Assembly (NCBI RefSeq): GCF_003837805.1
Contig: NZ_RQIT01000001.1
Location: forward strand, 124,001-188,000
Source: Bradyrhizobium sp. RP6
GTDB lineage: Bacteria > Pseudomonadota > Alphaproteobacteria > Rhizobiales > Xanthobacteraceae
Direction: 5' to 3'
DNA length: 64,000 bases
Shown piece after piece: positions 1 through 9,468 of the stretch. The position numbers and the translations under genes were made by a program. The notes beneath the pieces are model-generated. The model searched no databases and had not been told where the DNA came from. It saw nothing but the letters and a program-made list of their open reading frames with translations. Every line of letters begins with the position of its first letter. The first letter of the stretch is position 1.

Positions 1-1599
1 ATCCTCGAGCCGCCCAAGGCGACAGCCGATGAGCCCGGCCGAGTCTTTCGCTTGTATCGGCATTTCCTGGTCCTGGCGATCCGCGCCAAATGGCTGACCA
101 TAGGCGCGACGGCTGCGCTCTTTCTCGCTTCCGTGCTCGCGCTTCCCCTCGTTCCACAACAGTTCTTTCCGTTGTCCGATCGGCCGGAACTTCTGGTGGA
201 CATCAGCCTGCCGCAGAATGCATCGATCTTTGCCAGCGAGGCGGCGGCGAAACGCCTCGATGAGGTACTGATCGGCGACCCCGACGTCGGTCATTGGAGC
301 ACCAATGTCGGGCGCGGTGCGATCCGCTTCTATCTGCCGCTCAGTGTCGAGCTGCCGAACGAGTTCTTCACCCAGGCGGTTGTTGTGGCCAGAGACATTG
401 CGGCCCGCGAGCGCCTGCATGCCAAGCTGGAACGGTTCCTTGCGGATCAATTCCCGAACGCCATCTCCTCGGTCTCGCCGCTCGGGCTCGGTCCGCCCGT
501 CGGATGGCCGCTGCAATATCGTGTCAGCGGTCCCGATGTCGAGCGGGTGCGCGACATCGCCGTCGAAGTCGCGCGGATCGTCGGCTCCGATCCCAGGGCC
601 AAGAGCCTCAACTTCGACTGGATGGAGCCGGATCGCCAGATCCGCGTTCGCGTCAACCAGGATGAGGCGCGCCGTCTCGGCCTGAGCTCGCAGGCGATCT
701 CAATCGTTCTGAACACTGTGATATCAGGCGCGCCCGTGACCCAGGTGCGGGACGATATTTACCTCGTGGACGTGGTGGCCCGCGCAACGGACGAGCAACG
801 CGTCTCATTGGCGAGCTTGCGGACGCTGCAAGTGCCGATACCGGGGGGACGCACCGTTCCGCTGAGCCAGTTCGCCAATTTCGAATACGGTCAGGAGTTT
901 CCGCTGGTCTGGCGGCGCGATCGCGTGCCTACCCTGACGGTGCGGGCCGCCCTTGCCGAGGAGTTACCGTCGGAGACGGTGGTCAATCGGCTGGCTCCTG
1001 CTATCGCCAAGCTGAGAGCCACCCTGCCGCGCTCGTACGACGTCGTGGTCGGCGGCACAGTGGAGGAGAGCCGGAAGTCGCGGGCTTCCGTGATGGCCGT
1101 CGTGCCGATGATGCTGTTCGTCATGTTCACGGTGCTGATGGTGCAGCTGCAGAGCTTTCCGCGGCTATTGATGGTCGTCAGCGTCGCGCCGCTCGGCCTG
1201 ATCGGCGTCGTCGCGGCGCTGCTCGTGTCCGGACGGCCGCTGGGTTTCGTCGCCATCCTCGGCGTGTTGGCGCTGCTTGGCATGACTAGCAAGAATGCGG
1301 TGATCCTGGTCGGGCAAATCGAGGCGGAGCGCGCGCAAGGGAAGGGGCCCTGGCAGGCGGCAGTGGATGCCAGCAGTTCTCGCTTTCGTCCCATCATGCT
1401 GACGGCCGTCTCAACCGTACTCGGCATGATCCCGATAGCGCCGACCGTCTTCTGGGGGCCGATGGCCTTTGCAATCATGGGCGGCCTGCTCGTCGCAACC
1501 GTTCTAACTCTGGTGCTGCTGCCGACCTTGTATGTCACCTGGTTCGGCGGCAAAGAAATGGCGCCAGCTTCCGATGCTTCCAGCTCGGCGCGAGGGTAA
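1..1599 (+). CDS. RND-family efflux transporter, inner-membrane pump (3-prime part; start lies before the window)
   Basis: The reading frame is open from base 1, so this is the C-terminal 532 residues of a pump that is usually about 1,000 to 1,050 residues long. It begins just before the central transmembrane helix (LVLAIRAKWLTIGATAALF), continues through the second periplasmic porter and docking region (roughly residues 45 to 345), and ends with five hydrophobic segments. Typical RND stretches are SRASVMAVVPMMLFVMF, ILGVLALLGMTSKNAVILV and GPMAFAIMGGLL. Pumps of this kind exchange protons for drugs, solvents or metals with a periplasmic adaptor and an outer-membrane channel. Neither partner is visible here, so they would lie upstream. 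The substrate cannot be told from sequence. It ends 144 bp before the antiporter gene. Confidence 0.9.
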   Translation: MLEPPKATADEPGRVFRLYRHFLVLAIRAKWLTIGATAALFLASVLALPLVPQQFFPLSDRPELLVDISLPQNASIFASEAAAKRLDEVLIGDPDVGHWSTNVGRGAIRFYLPLSVELPNEFFTQAVVVARDIAARERLHAKLERFLADQFPNAISSVSPLGLGPPVGWPLQYRVSGPDVERVRDIAVEVARIVGSDPRAKSLNFDWMEPDRQIRVRVNQDEARRLGLSSQAISIVLNTVISGAPVTQVRDDIYLVDVVARATDEQRVSLASLRTLQVPIPGGRTVPLSQFANFEYGQEFPLVWRRDRVPTLTVRAALAEELPSETVVNRLAPAIAKLRATLPRSYDVVVGGTVEESRKSRASVMAVVPMMLFVMFTVLMVQLQSFPRLLMVVSVAPLGLIGVVAALLVSGRPLGFVAILGVLALLGMTSKNAVILVGQIEAERAQGKGPWQAAVDASSSRFRPIMLTAVSTVLGMIPIAPTVFWGPMAFAIMGGLLVATVLTLVLLPTLYVTWFGGKEMAPASDASSSARG

Positions 1600-1743
1600 T
1601 CCCGGGCGTCGACTAGGTAATCACCTGATGGGCCGGGCCGAGGCCACGGCGCATGGTTCGATCTCGAAATGGGGAGGTCGGCAACGCATCGTTCGAGACA
1701 TCGATGACGGCGCCGGTCTTCGCTTGCTCTTCGAGGCCATCCA

Positions 1744-3177
1744 ATGACTGCGACGACATCGGCCCAGAAGCTCTCACTGTTCGCACTGACGGGAATGGTC
1801 GTCGGCTCCATGGTCGGCTCCGGCATCTTCTCGCTGCCCAGTACCTTCGGCACTGCAACAGGTCCCTTTGGCGCCATCCTCGCCTGGTGCATCGCAGGCG
1901 GCGGCATGTACACTATGGCGCGCGTGTTCCAGTCTCTTGCCGAGCGAAAGCCAGATCTCGATGCCGGCGTGTACGCCTATGCAAAAGAAGGCTTCGGCGA
2001 CTATCCCGGATTCCTGTCGGCGCTCGGTTACTGGATAGGCAGTTGCATCGGCAACGTGTCCTACTGGGTCCTGATCAAATCGACCTTGGGCGCGTTCTTT
2101 CCCGTGTTCGGCGACGGCAACACGGTCATTGCGATCGTCGTTGCCTCGATCGGGATCTGGCTATTCCACTTCATGATCCTGCGCGGCGTGCAACAGGCCG
2201 CCGCGATCAATACGATCGTCACCATCGCCAAGATCGTGCCGATCCTGATCTTCATCGCCATCCTGATCTTCGCCTTCAAGGCCGACCTGTTCCGTGCCAA
2301 CTTCTGGGGTGGCGAGGGCATGCCGGACAAGGGGCTCTTCGAGCAGATCCGTGCGACCATGCTGGTCACGGTGTTCGTATTCCTCGGGATCGAAGGCGCC
2401 AGCGTCTATTCTCGCTACGCCAAGGAGCGGTCCGATGTCGGCGCGGCGACGATCCTGGGCTTCCTGGTCGTCACGAGCCTCATGGTGCTCGTCACCCTGC
2501 TGCCCTACGCCGTGCTGCCGCGCGCGGAGATTGCCGGCATGCGGCAACCGTCAATGGCGACGGTGCTGGAGGCGGTGGTGGGGCATTGGGGCGCCGTCTT
2601 CGTCAGCGTCGGGCTCCTGGTCTCGGTGCTCGGCGCTTATCTCGCCTGGTCGCTAATCTGCGCAGAGGTGCTCTCCGCGGCCGGTCGGACCCGGGATATG
2701 CCGCGCGTGTTCGGTACCGAAAACGCCAACAACGTGCCGGCTGCCGCGCTCTGGCTGACCAATATCGTGGTGCAGCTCTTCGTCATCAGCACCTACTGGT
2801 CCCGTGATGCCTTCTCGCTGATGCTCAATCTCACGAGCGTCATGAACCTCATTCCGTTCTTCCTGGTCGCCGCCTACGGATTGCTGCTGGTGAAGCGCGG
2901 CGAGACGTATGAGAAGAGCGCGGGCGAGCACAGGCGCGATCTGATCTTCACCGGCATCGCCGTCATCTACACGCTCTTCCTGATCTACGCGGCCGGAATG
3001 AAATACCTGCTGCTGTCCGCGCTACTCTACGTGCCCGGTACGGCACTGTATGTCTGGGCGCGGGTCCAACAGAAGGCGAGGATTTTTGCACCGGTGGAGT
3101 GGGGCATCTTCATCGTAGCTGCGATTGGCGCGGCCGTCGGCATTCACGGCCTCGCCACCGGCTACATCACGATTTAG
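1744..3177 (+). CDS. arcD: APC-superfamily basic amino acid antiporter, ArcD-type (arginine/ornithine)
   Basis: A 477-residue polytopic membrane protein with about 12 to 13 hydrophobic helices. It opens with the APC signature region ([21 protein letters not shown], around residues 12 to 32), where the GSGIF loop binds the substrate amino-group and carboxylate. Length and motif order fit the basic amino acid/polyamine antiporter branch. It lies 25 bp upstream of arginine deiminase, which suggests arginine uptake in exchange for a product of the deiminase route. The usual partners arcB (ornithine carbamoyltransferase) and arcC (carbamate kinase) are not in the window. The exchanged amino acid could therefore be citrulline rather than ornithine. 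Family is certain; the substrate is inferred from context. Confidence 0.8.
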   Translation: MTATTSAQKLSLFALTGMVVGSMVGSGIFSLPSTFGTATGPFGAILAWCIAGGGMYTMARVFQSLAERKPDLDAGVYAYAKEGFGDYPGFLSALGYWIGSCIGNVSYWVLIKSTLGAFFPVFGDGNTVIAIVVASIGIWLFHFMILRGVQQAAAINTIVTIAKIVPILIFIAILIFAFKADLFRANFWGGEGMPDKGLFEQIRATMLVTVFVFLGIEGASVYSRYAKERSDVGAATILGFLVVTSLMVLVTLLPYAVLPRAEIAGMRQPSMATVLEAVVGHWGAVFVSVGLLVSVLGAYLAWSLICAEVLSAAGRTRDMPRVFGTENANNVPAAALWLTNIVVQLFVISTYWSRDAFSLMLNLTSVMNLIPFFLVAAYGLLLVKRGETYEKSAGEHRRDLIFTGIAVIYTLFLIYAAGMKYLLLSALLYVPGTALYVWARVQQKARIFAPVEWGIFIVAAIGAAVGIHGLATGYITI

Positions 3178-3202
3178 GCGGATCGATTGCGGAGGTGCGC
3201 TC

Positions 3203-4465
3203 ATGGCACAACAGACATCAAACGGAGCGCTTCCTTTTGGCGTTCATTCGGAAGTCGGTCAGTTGCGCAAGGTAATGGTCTGCTCGCCGGGCCGCGCGCA
3301 CCAGCGCCTCACCCCTACCAACTGCGACACGTTGCTGTTCGACGACGTTCTGTGGGTCGACAATGCCAAGCGCGACCATTTCGACTTCGTGCAGAAGATG
3401 CGCGACCGCGGCATCGAGGTCGTCGAGATGCACAATCTTCTCACGGACACCGTCGCCATCCCGGAGGCGAGGCGATGGATCCTCGACAATCAGGTGGTCC
3501 CAAACCAGGTCGGTCTCGGCCTGATTGACGAGCTCCGCGGATATCTGGAAAGCCTCGCCCCCCGCGAGCTGGCGGAAACCCTGATCGGCGGATTGTCGAC
3601 CCACGATTTCCCCGACGCACATGGCGGTGAAATGCTCCGGTTGATCCGGGAGGCGGCCGGCATGACCGAGTATCTGCTGCCGCCGCTGCCGAACACGCTG
3701 TACACGCGGGATACCACCTGCTGGATCTATGGCGGAGTGACGCTGAACTCTCTGTTCTGGCCAGCGCGTCACGAGGAGCCGATCCTCGCCGCCGCCATTT
3801 ACAAGTTCCATCCGGATTTCGCCGGCAAGGTCAATGTCTGGTGGGGAGATCCGACTCAGGATCACGGCCTTTCCACACTGGAAGGCGGTGACGTGATGCC
3901 GATCGGGAAGGGCAATGTCCTGATCGGACTGAGCGAGCGGACATCGAGACAGGCGATCAGCCAGCTTGCTGCCGCTCTTTTCAGGAAAAAGGCTGCCGAG
4001 CGCGTCATTGTGGCGGCCATGCCCAAGCTCCGCGCGGCGATGCATCTGGATACGGTCTTCACCTTCGCTGATCGGGATTGCGTGCTGCTTTATCCCGACA
4101 TCGTCAACAACATCACGGCGTTCTCCTACCGGCCGGCAGACAATTCCGCCGGAATCGAGTTGCGCAAGGACGAGAAGCCCTTCGTGGATGTCGTGGCGGA
4201 GGCGCTCGGGCTGAAGAAGCTCCGCGTGGTCGAGACGGGGGGCAACGCCTATCTGCGCGAGCGAACCCAATGGGACAGCGGCGCCAATCTCGTTTGCGCA
4301 TCCCCCGGTGTCGTGTTCGCCTACGATCGCAACACCTACACCAATACCTTGCTGCGCAAGGAGGGGATCGAGGTGATCACCATCGTCGGTGCGGAGCTCG
4401 GACGAGGTCGTGGGGGCGGTCACTGCATGACCTGCCCGATCATCAGAGATGCCGCCGACTACTAG
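3203..4465 (+). CDS. arcA: Arginine deiminase
   Basis: A 420-residue enzyme that hydrolyses L-arginine to citrulline and ammonia in the cytoplasm. The family motifs occur in order: [17 protein letters not shown] near residue 48, [16 protein letters not shown] near 180, [21 protein letters not shown], and the C-terminal [10 protein letters not shown] with the nucleophilic cysteine at about residue 408. Length matches the Pseudomonas aeruginosa enzyme (418 residues). The ATG at 3203 is preceded by GGAGG at 3191 to 3195. An upstream in-frame extension into arcD is open but has no ribosome site. With the antiporter it forms a two-gene unit. Without arcB and arcC it could still raise pH or supply nitrogen, but would make no ATP unless those genes lie elsewhere. 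Confidence 0.95.
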   Translation: MAQQTSNGALPFGVHSEVGQLRKVMVCSPGRAHQRLTPTNCDTLLFDDVLWVDNAKRDHFDFVQKMRDRGIEVVEMHNLLTDTVAIPEARRWILDNQVVPNQVGLGLIDELRGYLESLAPRELAETLIGGLSTHDFPDAHGGEMLRLIREAAGMTEYLLPPLPNTLYTRDTTCWIYGGVTLNSLFWPARHEEPILAAAIYKFHPDFAGKVNVWWGDPTQDHGLSTLEGGDVMPIGKGNVLIGLSERTSRQAISQLAAALFRKKAAERVIVAAMPKLRAAMHLDTVFTFADRDCVLLYPDIVNNITAFSYRPADNSAGIELRKDEKPFVDVVAEALGLKKLRVVETGGNAYLRERTQWDSGANLVCASPGVVFAYDRNTYTNTLLRKEGIEVITIVGAELGRGRGGGHCMTCPIIRDAADY

Positions 4466-4589
4466 CGGCACCGCAGAATTGTCCGGCCGAGAAGATCAAC
4501 CACTGATCTGTGCGGAGAACATTAACACGCCATAATTCGATCTCAACCTAAAGCTGAGTCGCGATGCATCTAGCCGTCGGGAGGGCGCG

Positions 4590-5408
4590 ATGCGAAGGTG
4601 CGGGATTCTCTTGCCGATCTTCGGCCTGCTGAGTGCACATGCCGCGAACGCGGCCGATCTTGACCTCACGGAACTCAAAGCCAGCACGGCCGTGCCGTAC
4701 CTCTCCGCTCCGTCCTGGAGCGTCGTCGGTTCCATCTCGCCGACCTTCACCGACAATGCGCTGTTTTCACGCGACAACCGCCGGGCGGACGGCTATTACG
4801 AGCCCGACGTGAGCGTCAGGCTGGACGGCAACCTCAGTCACGATCTCTCGTACCGGCTTTACGCGCGCGCGCAGTACGACGCCTTTTCACGGGAGAAGGA
4901 CGGCAACTTCGCTGTGGCTCGCATGGGCGCACGCCTGACGCAGAATTGGGGCGACTGGCGCTTTTCAGCAATTTATGAGAATCGCTACGATTTCGACGGC
5001 GTCTTCCGCGATCTGGCGTTCACCTCCAACGACGTCATGGGCTCGGTGGCCCGTGATTTCCCCATCGGCAATGTGACCCTCTCGCCATTGCTGCTCCTGA
5101 CCTATCGTTTCTCGGATCTGGCCGAAGCGCGCCGGTGGCGCTTTGATGCGGTGCTCGGGATTGAGATCAAGCTGGATCCCGAATGGTCGGTCGTGAGCAC
5201 ACCATTGTTCGAGGCAGCTTGGTTCACCGACGGACTCAATGCCGGTCGTCAGGATCAGCTCTATTCGATCGACGTGGGTCTGAAGTATAATCTCGCCACC
5301 AACGTATCGCTTACGACTACAGTGCTGTACGAAGCTCGAACGTCGAACGTCCCTCTGCGACGATACAGGGATGTTCGCATCGGTCCGCGGCTGGACTTCG
5401 CCTTTTGA
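4590..5408 (+). CDS. Secreted outer-membrane beta-barrel-like protein
   Basis: A 272-residue protein with a Sec signal peptide (MRRCGILLPIFGLLSAHAAN, probable cleavage after ANA near residue 22). The mature part alternates polar and aromatic residues in strand-length units (for example LSYRLYARAQYDAF, WRFSAIYENRYDF and VSLTTTVLYEARTSN) and ends in Phe (RLDFAF), the usual C-terminal signal for barrel assembly. It resembles porin-like surface proteins of unknown function that are common in Bradyrhizobium. The start has a GGGAGGG stretch about 10 bp upstream. It follows arcA by 124 bp and may have its own promoter. No substrate can be named. Confidence 0.65.
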   Translation: MRRCGILLPIFGLLSAHAANAADLDLTELKASTAVPYLSAPSWSVVGSISPTFTDNALFSRDNRRADGYYEPDVSVRLDGNLSHDLSYRLYARAQYDAFSREKDGNFAVARMGARLTQNWGDWRFSAIYENRYDFDGVFRDLAFTSNDVMGSVARDFPIGNVTLSPLLLLTYRFSDLAEARRWRFDAVLGIEIKLDPEWSVVSTPLFEAAWFTDGLNAGRQDQLYSIDVGLKYNLATNVSLTTTVLYEARTSNVPLRRYRDVRIGPRLDFAF

Positions 5409-5422
5409 GAGGTGCTCGAGAA

Positions 5423-5671
5423 ATGCCGGCAAGACGCCCTCTAATGCTGACCTGCCTCATCGTCTCAAGCATGACGACGACGGTCGTGCAGGCCGATCCT
5501 CGTGATGCGGTCGATCGTAGCCATCGACTTGATACCGATGCACTTCGGGATGATGCCGCGACGCGCCGTCTGGAGCAACCATCTCACCCGCTCGCAATTG
5601 TGCCGGCCCCGGCAGCACCGCCCGCGAAGGCGACCAGAAAGAAGAAGTCGGACACGAGCAATAGCCGTTAG
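5423..5671 (+). CDS. Small secreted hypothetical protein
   Basis: An 82-residue protein with a short basic N-terminus and hydrophobic stretch (LMLTCLIVSSMTTTVVQA) that looks like a signal peptide. After it come an acidic/basic middle and a Pro-Ala then Lys-rich tail (APAAPPAKATRKKKS). I do not recognise a family. The ATG at 5423 is preferred over the TTG at 5405 because GAGAGGTG precedes it. It starts 14 bp after the barrel protein and is probably cotranscribed. The 262 bp that follow hold the promoter of the kinase gene and no gene I can support. Confidence 0.5.
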   Translation: MPARRPLMLTCLIVSSMTTTVVQADPRDAVDRSHRLDTDALRDDAATRRLEQPSHPLAIVPAPAAPPAKATRKKKSDTSNSR

Positions 5672-5870
5672 CCTGGCCGGCGAGCCCGTCCATCGCTGTA
5701 TGCGAGGAGGACGGTGGAGGACACTCGGCGACCACGGATGGCGGCGCGACGATGTCGTTCGGGCTCACCTCGCCGCGCATCGACATTTTTACTCTCTATT
5801 GCATCGGATTTGAGATTCGGCGGCCCTTATGAAGGCCAGGATTTCAATCTCCCACGAATACTACCTAATG

Positions 5871-5899
5871 TTGAACGAGCGGTTCGCTGGGTGTATAGT
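5871..5899 (+). promoter_or_regulatory. Predicted sigma70-type promoter for the histidine kinase gene
   Basis: TTGAAC at 5871 to 5876 and TATAGT at 5894 to 5899 are separated by exactly 17 bp, a near-consensus housekeeping promoter. Transcription would start near 5906, 28 bp before the first possible start codon at 5934. Confidence 0.6.
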
Positions 5900-5933
5900 T
5901 GATTGACCCCGCAGGTGCGCTATTCCGAATTCG

Positions 5934-7211
5934 GTGGAGGATTTCTCGCCGGCGGGGTGGGGAGAGACCCCGCTATTGAGTCGCCGGTATAGAGTGAGTA
6001 GTACAGTGAAGCTACATGGCTCCCCCACCAGAGAGTCGAGGCAAACCAGTCCCAAGCGCTGGCTGCGCGTAGGTTTGCAGCCATCGACCGAGGAGCTTTA
6101 CTGGAACTCTTCTGGAGATCTCCTCTTCGTCGCGCGCCCCTCCTTTTGCGGACACTTCGTCTACGAGAGCATCAATCCGGCATTCGAGTCTCGGCTCGGC
6201 GTGTCGTCGGGAGACGTACTCGACATGGACGTATTCGATTGCCTGAGCGCGGACGACGCGAGATCCGTCTGCGAGGCGCTGGGGGCGAGCCTCGCGGAGG
6301 AGGCTGAGATCAGGATCCGCCAGCGGCTGTCGTTCGGTGGTTCGCTCCGCACGATGGAAACGACGGTCATGCCGGTCATGGATCCTGCGACGCGCGGAGT
6401 CGTCCGGTTGATCGGCTGCCATTGCGAGTCGCGCGACATTTGCTTCGAGGACGCCACCACATGGAGGAACGGGCTGGATGTCGAAGCTGGCCTGCTGTCG
6501 GTTCAGGAGAGCATTCAGCAGCGGATCGCCTCCGATCTTCACGATTCGACCTGTCAACATCTGATTGCCGCGAGCCTCGGTCTGATGCGGATCCGCGGCC
6601 AGCTTGGCGACACGCAAACCGCCGAACGGCTCTGCGACGAAATCGACGCGTCGATCGATGAAGCACTCCGGGAACTCCGGGCCTTCGCCTATCTGCTGCA
6701 TCCGCGGGATCTGACGGGTGACGGGTTGAAGGACACAATCGAAGGCTACGCGGAAGGGTTCGCAGCGCGTACCTCGTTGCATGTAAGGGTGAATATCGTG
6801 CCGGAGGTCGAGCGGCTGCCTGATGAGGTAAAGCGCTCGCTGATGCGCGTCATTCAGGAGGCACTGACGAACGTCTTCCGTCATGCGAAAGCGACGGAGG
6901 TGGCGATCGTCATCGATGTTGTGGACAGCCGTTTCCAGTTGACGATCAGCGACAATGGACGCGGTTTTCCTAACCCCGGCAGGCCCGGCGTCAAGACGCT
7001 GTCGAGCGGCGTCGGAATTCCCGCGATGCGCGCCAGGCTGCACAAGATCGGAGGTACGCTCGCCATCGAGTCCAACCGGATGGCGCCGCATTCCGGCACC
7101 GTTCTATCCGCGGTCTTCCCGTACGTGCTTGCAGTGAATAGACGCAATCGACGAAGGACCACGATCAATACGAGGGCCAGTACAGGCACACGATCAGCGA
7201 AAGAACACTAG
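5934..7211 (+). CDS. PAS-domain sensor histidine kinase, NarX/DesK-like (HisKA_3)
   Basis: A 425-residue cytoplasmic kinase with no membrane segment. A PAS-like sensor spans about residues 52 to 170. The dimerisation/phosphoacceptor domain follows, with DLHDST carrying the phosphorylated histidine at about residue 203. The HATPase_c domain has VIQEALTNVFRHAKAT (N box), ISDNGRGFP (G1) and GVGIPAMRARLHKIGG (G2). This class phosphorylates NarL/LuxR-type regulators, two of which follow at once (7272 and 8064). Cysteines near residues 162 to 170 (GCHCESRDIC) could matter for redox or metal sensing, which is my inference. The start is uncertain: GTG at 5934, or GTG at 6006, which gives 401 residues. 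Confidence 0.88.
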   Translation: MEDFSPAGWGETPLLSRRYRVSSTVKLHGSPTRESRQTSPKRWLRVGLQPSTEELYWNSSGDLLFVARPSFCGHFVYESINPAFESRLGVSSGDVLDMDVFDCLSADDARSVCEALGASLAEEAEIRIRQRLSFGGSLRTMETTVMPVMDPATRGVVRLIGCHCESRDICFEDATTWRNGLDVEAGLLSVQESIQQRIASDLHDSTCQHLIAASLGLMRIRGQLGDTQTAERLCDEIDASIDEALRELRAFAYLLHPRDLTGDGLKDTIEGYAEGFAARTSLHVRVNIVPEVERLPDEVKRSLMRVIQEALTNVFRHAKATEVAIVIDVVDSRFQLTISDNGRGFPNPGRPGVKTLSSGVGIPAMRARLHKIGGTLAIESNRMAPHSGTVLSAVFPYVLAVNRRNRRRTTINTRASTGTRSAKEH

Positions 7212-7271
7212 CCAGCGGCGGCGGGTCGAGGGCGCGACCCGAACCGCCGTCAAGAACGAGGAGTGTGCTGC

Positions 7272-7901
7272 ATGAAACGTATCCTCATAGCCGACGATCA
7301 CGAAGCGGTGCGATCGGGTTTGCGGGCGGTCCTCGAACAGCGGGCGGACTGGGAAGTGGTGGCCGAGGCTACTGACGGAGGCAAGGCAGTCGCCGCGGCG
7401 ATCCAGAGCCAGCCCCACGTCGCCATCCTGGATTTCTCGATGCCGAAGATGACCGGCGTGGAGGTGGCGCGGCGGATCAGGGACCATCGGCTGCAAACGG
7501 AGATCCTGATCTTCTCCGTCCACAATTCGGGTCTGATCGCGCAGCAGGCGTTCGAGGCCGGCGCCCGCGCTTTCCTGGTGAAGTCTGATGCGAACAAGCT
7601 GCTGCTCGCGGCTGTCGAGTCGCTGCTGATGCACAGGCCGTTCTGTACAAACAGCATTGCCGAATTCGATGGTGGGCCGGGCTCTCACGGCGAGCGTCAC
7701 CACCATGGGCTGACGGCGCGCGAGCAGCTCGTCGTCAAGCTGGTTGCAGAGGGCTACAGCAACAAGGGGATTAGCGCGATCCTCGACCTCAGCGTTAAAA
7801 CTACGGAGGCACATCGTGCAGCGGCGATGCGCAAGCTGGAGGTAAACTCGACGGCGGGCCTCGTGCGATACGCGGTGCGGACCGGACTGATCGAGGCCTG
7901 A
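7272..7901 (+). CDS. NarL/LuxR-family response regulator (first of two)
   Basis: A 209-residue two-domain regulator. The receiver domain (residues 1 to 120) has the acidic pair in ADDHE, the phosphorylatable Asp54 in AILDFSMPKMTG and the conserved Lys in FLVKSDA. The C-terminal LuxR-type helix-turn-helix (about 145 to 205) has LTAREQLVVKLVAEGYSNKG and the recognition region LSVKTTEAHRAAAMRKL. It lies 60 bp downstream of the kinase, with an AGGAG-like site ahead of ATG 7272. The next gene is a close paralogue. Target genes cannot be read from the sequence. Confidence 0.93.
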   Translation: MKRILIADDHEAVRSGLRAVLEQRADWEVVAEATDGGKAVAAAIQSQPHVAILDFSMPKMTGVEVARRIRDHRLQTEILIFSVHNSGLIAQQAFEAGARAFLVKSDANKLLLAAVESLLMHRPFCTNSIAEFDGGPGSHGERHHHGLTAREQLVVKLVAEGYSNKGISAILDLSVKTTEAHRAAAMRKLEVNSTAGLVRYAVRTGLIEA

Positions 7902-8063
7902 TCGCAAGCCGTGGCCGTCCATGGCTGTCAGTACCTTCGCCTGCATCTCTCAGGGTTTTGCTGGATAACCCGTTCTTGTGGACGCCGTATGATCGTTCGA
8001 CATCGGCCGATGACCGCCCAATCCCATCTGGCTTGGGCGAGGTTAGGCAAACGGGAACGACCC

Positions 8064-8699
8064 GTGAAACGCATCTTGATTGCGGACGATCATGAAATCG
8101 TGCGTTCCGGACTTCGTGCGATCGTTGAAACGCGGTCCAACTGGATCGTGAGCGGCGAGGCGACGAATGGTGAGCAGGCGGTCACGCTCGCGCTGGAAAC
8201 CAGGCCCGACATCGTGATTGTCGATTATTCGATGCCGATCATCAACGGTCTGGAGGTCAGCCGCCGCCTCAGGGCGCTTCACGTTCGAACCGAGGTGCTC
8301 ATCCTCACGATGCATGAAAGCGAGGAGCTCCTGACAGAAGCCATTCTGGCCGGAATCCGAGGCTTCCTGTTCAAGTCGGACGCTCGTAATCATCTCCTTT
8401 CCGCGGTCGAAGCTCTGCTCGATGGCAGGCCCTACTTCACGAGCGTTCTCCTGGAGAAGCTGCTCCGCGACTACCAGGCGAACAAGCAGAACCGGGCCGA
8501 TATGCTGCTGACGTCGCGCGAGGAGAGCGTGGTTCAACTGATTGCAGAAGGCCACACCAACAGGTCAATCAGCGCGATCCTGAAGCTGAGCGTCAAGACG
8601 GTCGAAACACACCGCGCCTCGGCCATGCGCAAGCTCAGGATGTCGTCCACCGCCGAGCTGGTTCGCTATGCTGTCCGCAAAAGATTGGTCTCTCCCTGA
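8064..8699 (+). CDS. NarL/LuxR-family response regulator (second of two, paralogue)
   Basis: A 211-residue regulator with the layout of its neighbour at 7272: acidic pair in ADDHE, Asp54 in VIVDYSMPIING, Lys in FLFKSDA, and a C-terminal LuxR helix-turn-helix (SVKTVETHRASAMRKL). The two open identically (MKRILIADDHE) and align throughout, so they arose by tandem duplication. The GTG at 8064 is chosen because it aligns with the paralogue's start. A longer in-frame extension back to 7911 lacks family similarity. The linker (residues 125 to 150) differs most, which may separate partners or targets. Confidence 0.92.
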   Translation: MKRILIADDHEIVRSGLRAIVETRSNWIVSGEATNGEQAVTLALETRPDIVIVDYSMPIINGLEVSRRLRALHVRTEVLILTMHESEELLTEAILAGIRGFLFKSDARNHLLSAVEALLDGRPYFTSVLLEKLLRDYQANKQNRADMLLTSREESVVQLIAEGHTNRSISAILKLSVKTVETHRASAMRKLRMSSTAELVRYAVRKRLVSP

Positions 8700-9221
8700 T
8701 TGGGGTCTGCACCGGGGATCATAGTAAGAAAGCACCGTCGACGATTCCAGCGGTCCGTAAAGAATGCCTCCACCGAACGGCGCCCCGACAGGAAAACCGA
8801 GGAGCAATGGAGCGGGTCTCTGATTTTGAATCCGAATTCGTCTTTAATGGGCTGCGAGATGGTGGTGGCCGGGGGTATCTGGAGCTCGCCCTTGTTTGAA
8901 CCGGTTGGCCGAATCTTGCTCAAATTGGCCCTTGATGCACTGGGCTGCCCCACGCTGGCTAACGCTGGCTCTTGCTGGGTGGAGATGACGGGCGCCTTGC
9001 AGCAAGCGCGCGGACTGGTCCCCTTCGCTGAGATCCCCAGCCCACTTCCGAAAGTTCAGAGCTAAGGTGAAGTCGTGGATCGTACCAAGGCGTATGCCGT
9101 GTTGCGGGTCTGCAGCCGGCACGACGGTATTCTGACAACGAAGAATTCTCTAACGATCTCAACGAGCGAAAAAGCCGTGAATTGTCAGAAGCTGCATTGA
9201 GACTGCAAAGGAAATCGAAGA
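8700..9221. other. Intergenic stretch without a supported gene
   Basis: Open frames exist on both strands (one of 121 codons from 8700), but they have no ribosome site, no recognisable domain and irregular composition. I see no gene here. Together with the tRNA-like fragment that follows, it reads like remnant DNA between the regulator cluster and the FixK-box cluster. Confidence 0.5.
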
Positions 9222-9265
9222 CTTCCCGGCTGAGTACGAGGGTTCGATTCCCTTCACCCGTTCCA
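9222..9265 (+). other. tRNA-Gly-like 3-prime fragment (possible old attachment site)
   Basis: The bases from 9238 form a canonical T arm, GAGGG-TTCGATT-CCCTT, followed by CACCCG and a terminal TTCCA. This matches the 3-prime half of an alphaproteobacterial tRNA-Gly. The D arm and 5-prime acceptor strand are absent upstream, so this is not a working tRNA. Such 3-prime halves are left where an integrase has used a tRNA gene as its target. No integrase gene remains nearby. Confidence 0.55.
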
Positions 9266-9394
9266 ATCTGCCCCTTCGCCTGGCGACGCTACGCGATGAT
9301 CGGATGGGCCCCTTGGCGCTGAACTCGCCTGCCGCGGATAATGTCCAATGTCCGGAGGGGCCATGAACGAGCGGCGGCGAGGCTTTCTCATGGG

Positions 9395-9408
9395 TTGACT
9401 TAACTCAA
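9395..9408 (+). promoter_or_regulatory. FixK2/FNR-type box ahead of the small secreted protein
   Basis: TTGA-cttaac-TCAA matches the Bradyrhizobium FixK2 consensus TTG(A/C)-N6-(T/G)CAA. Its centre is 67.5 bp before the start codon at 9469. An AT-rich candidate -10 (around 9433 to 9438) sits where a class II site at -41.5 would need it. Confidence 0.6.
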
Positions 9409-9468
9409 CGCGCAACGTCGGTTAATCGAGACAAATACATCGCTTCTGGGCTCTTCGAGGAGAACAAG

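Noticed and set aside
891..1913. 340-codon minus-strand frame over the RND gene and arcD start
   Set aside because: It is a shadow of the RND pump, which has clear family motifs on the plus strand.
8700..9065. Open frame of 121 codons after the second response regulator
   Set aside because: It lacks a ribosome site and a recognisable domain, and an overlapping frame on the other strand is as long. Composition is not gene-like.
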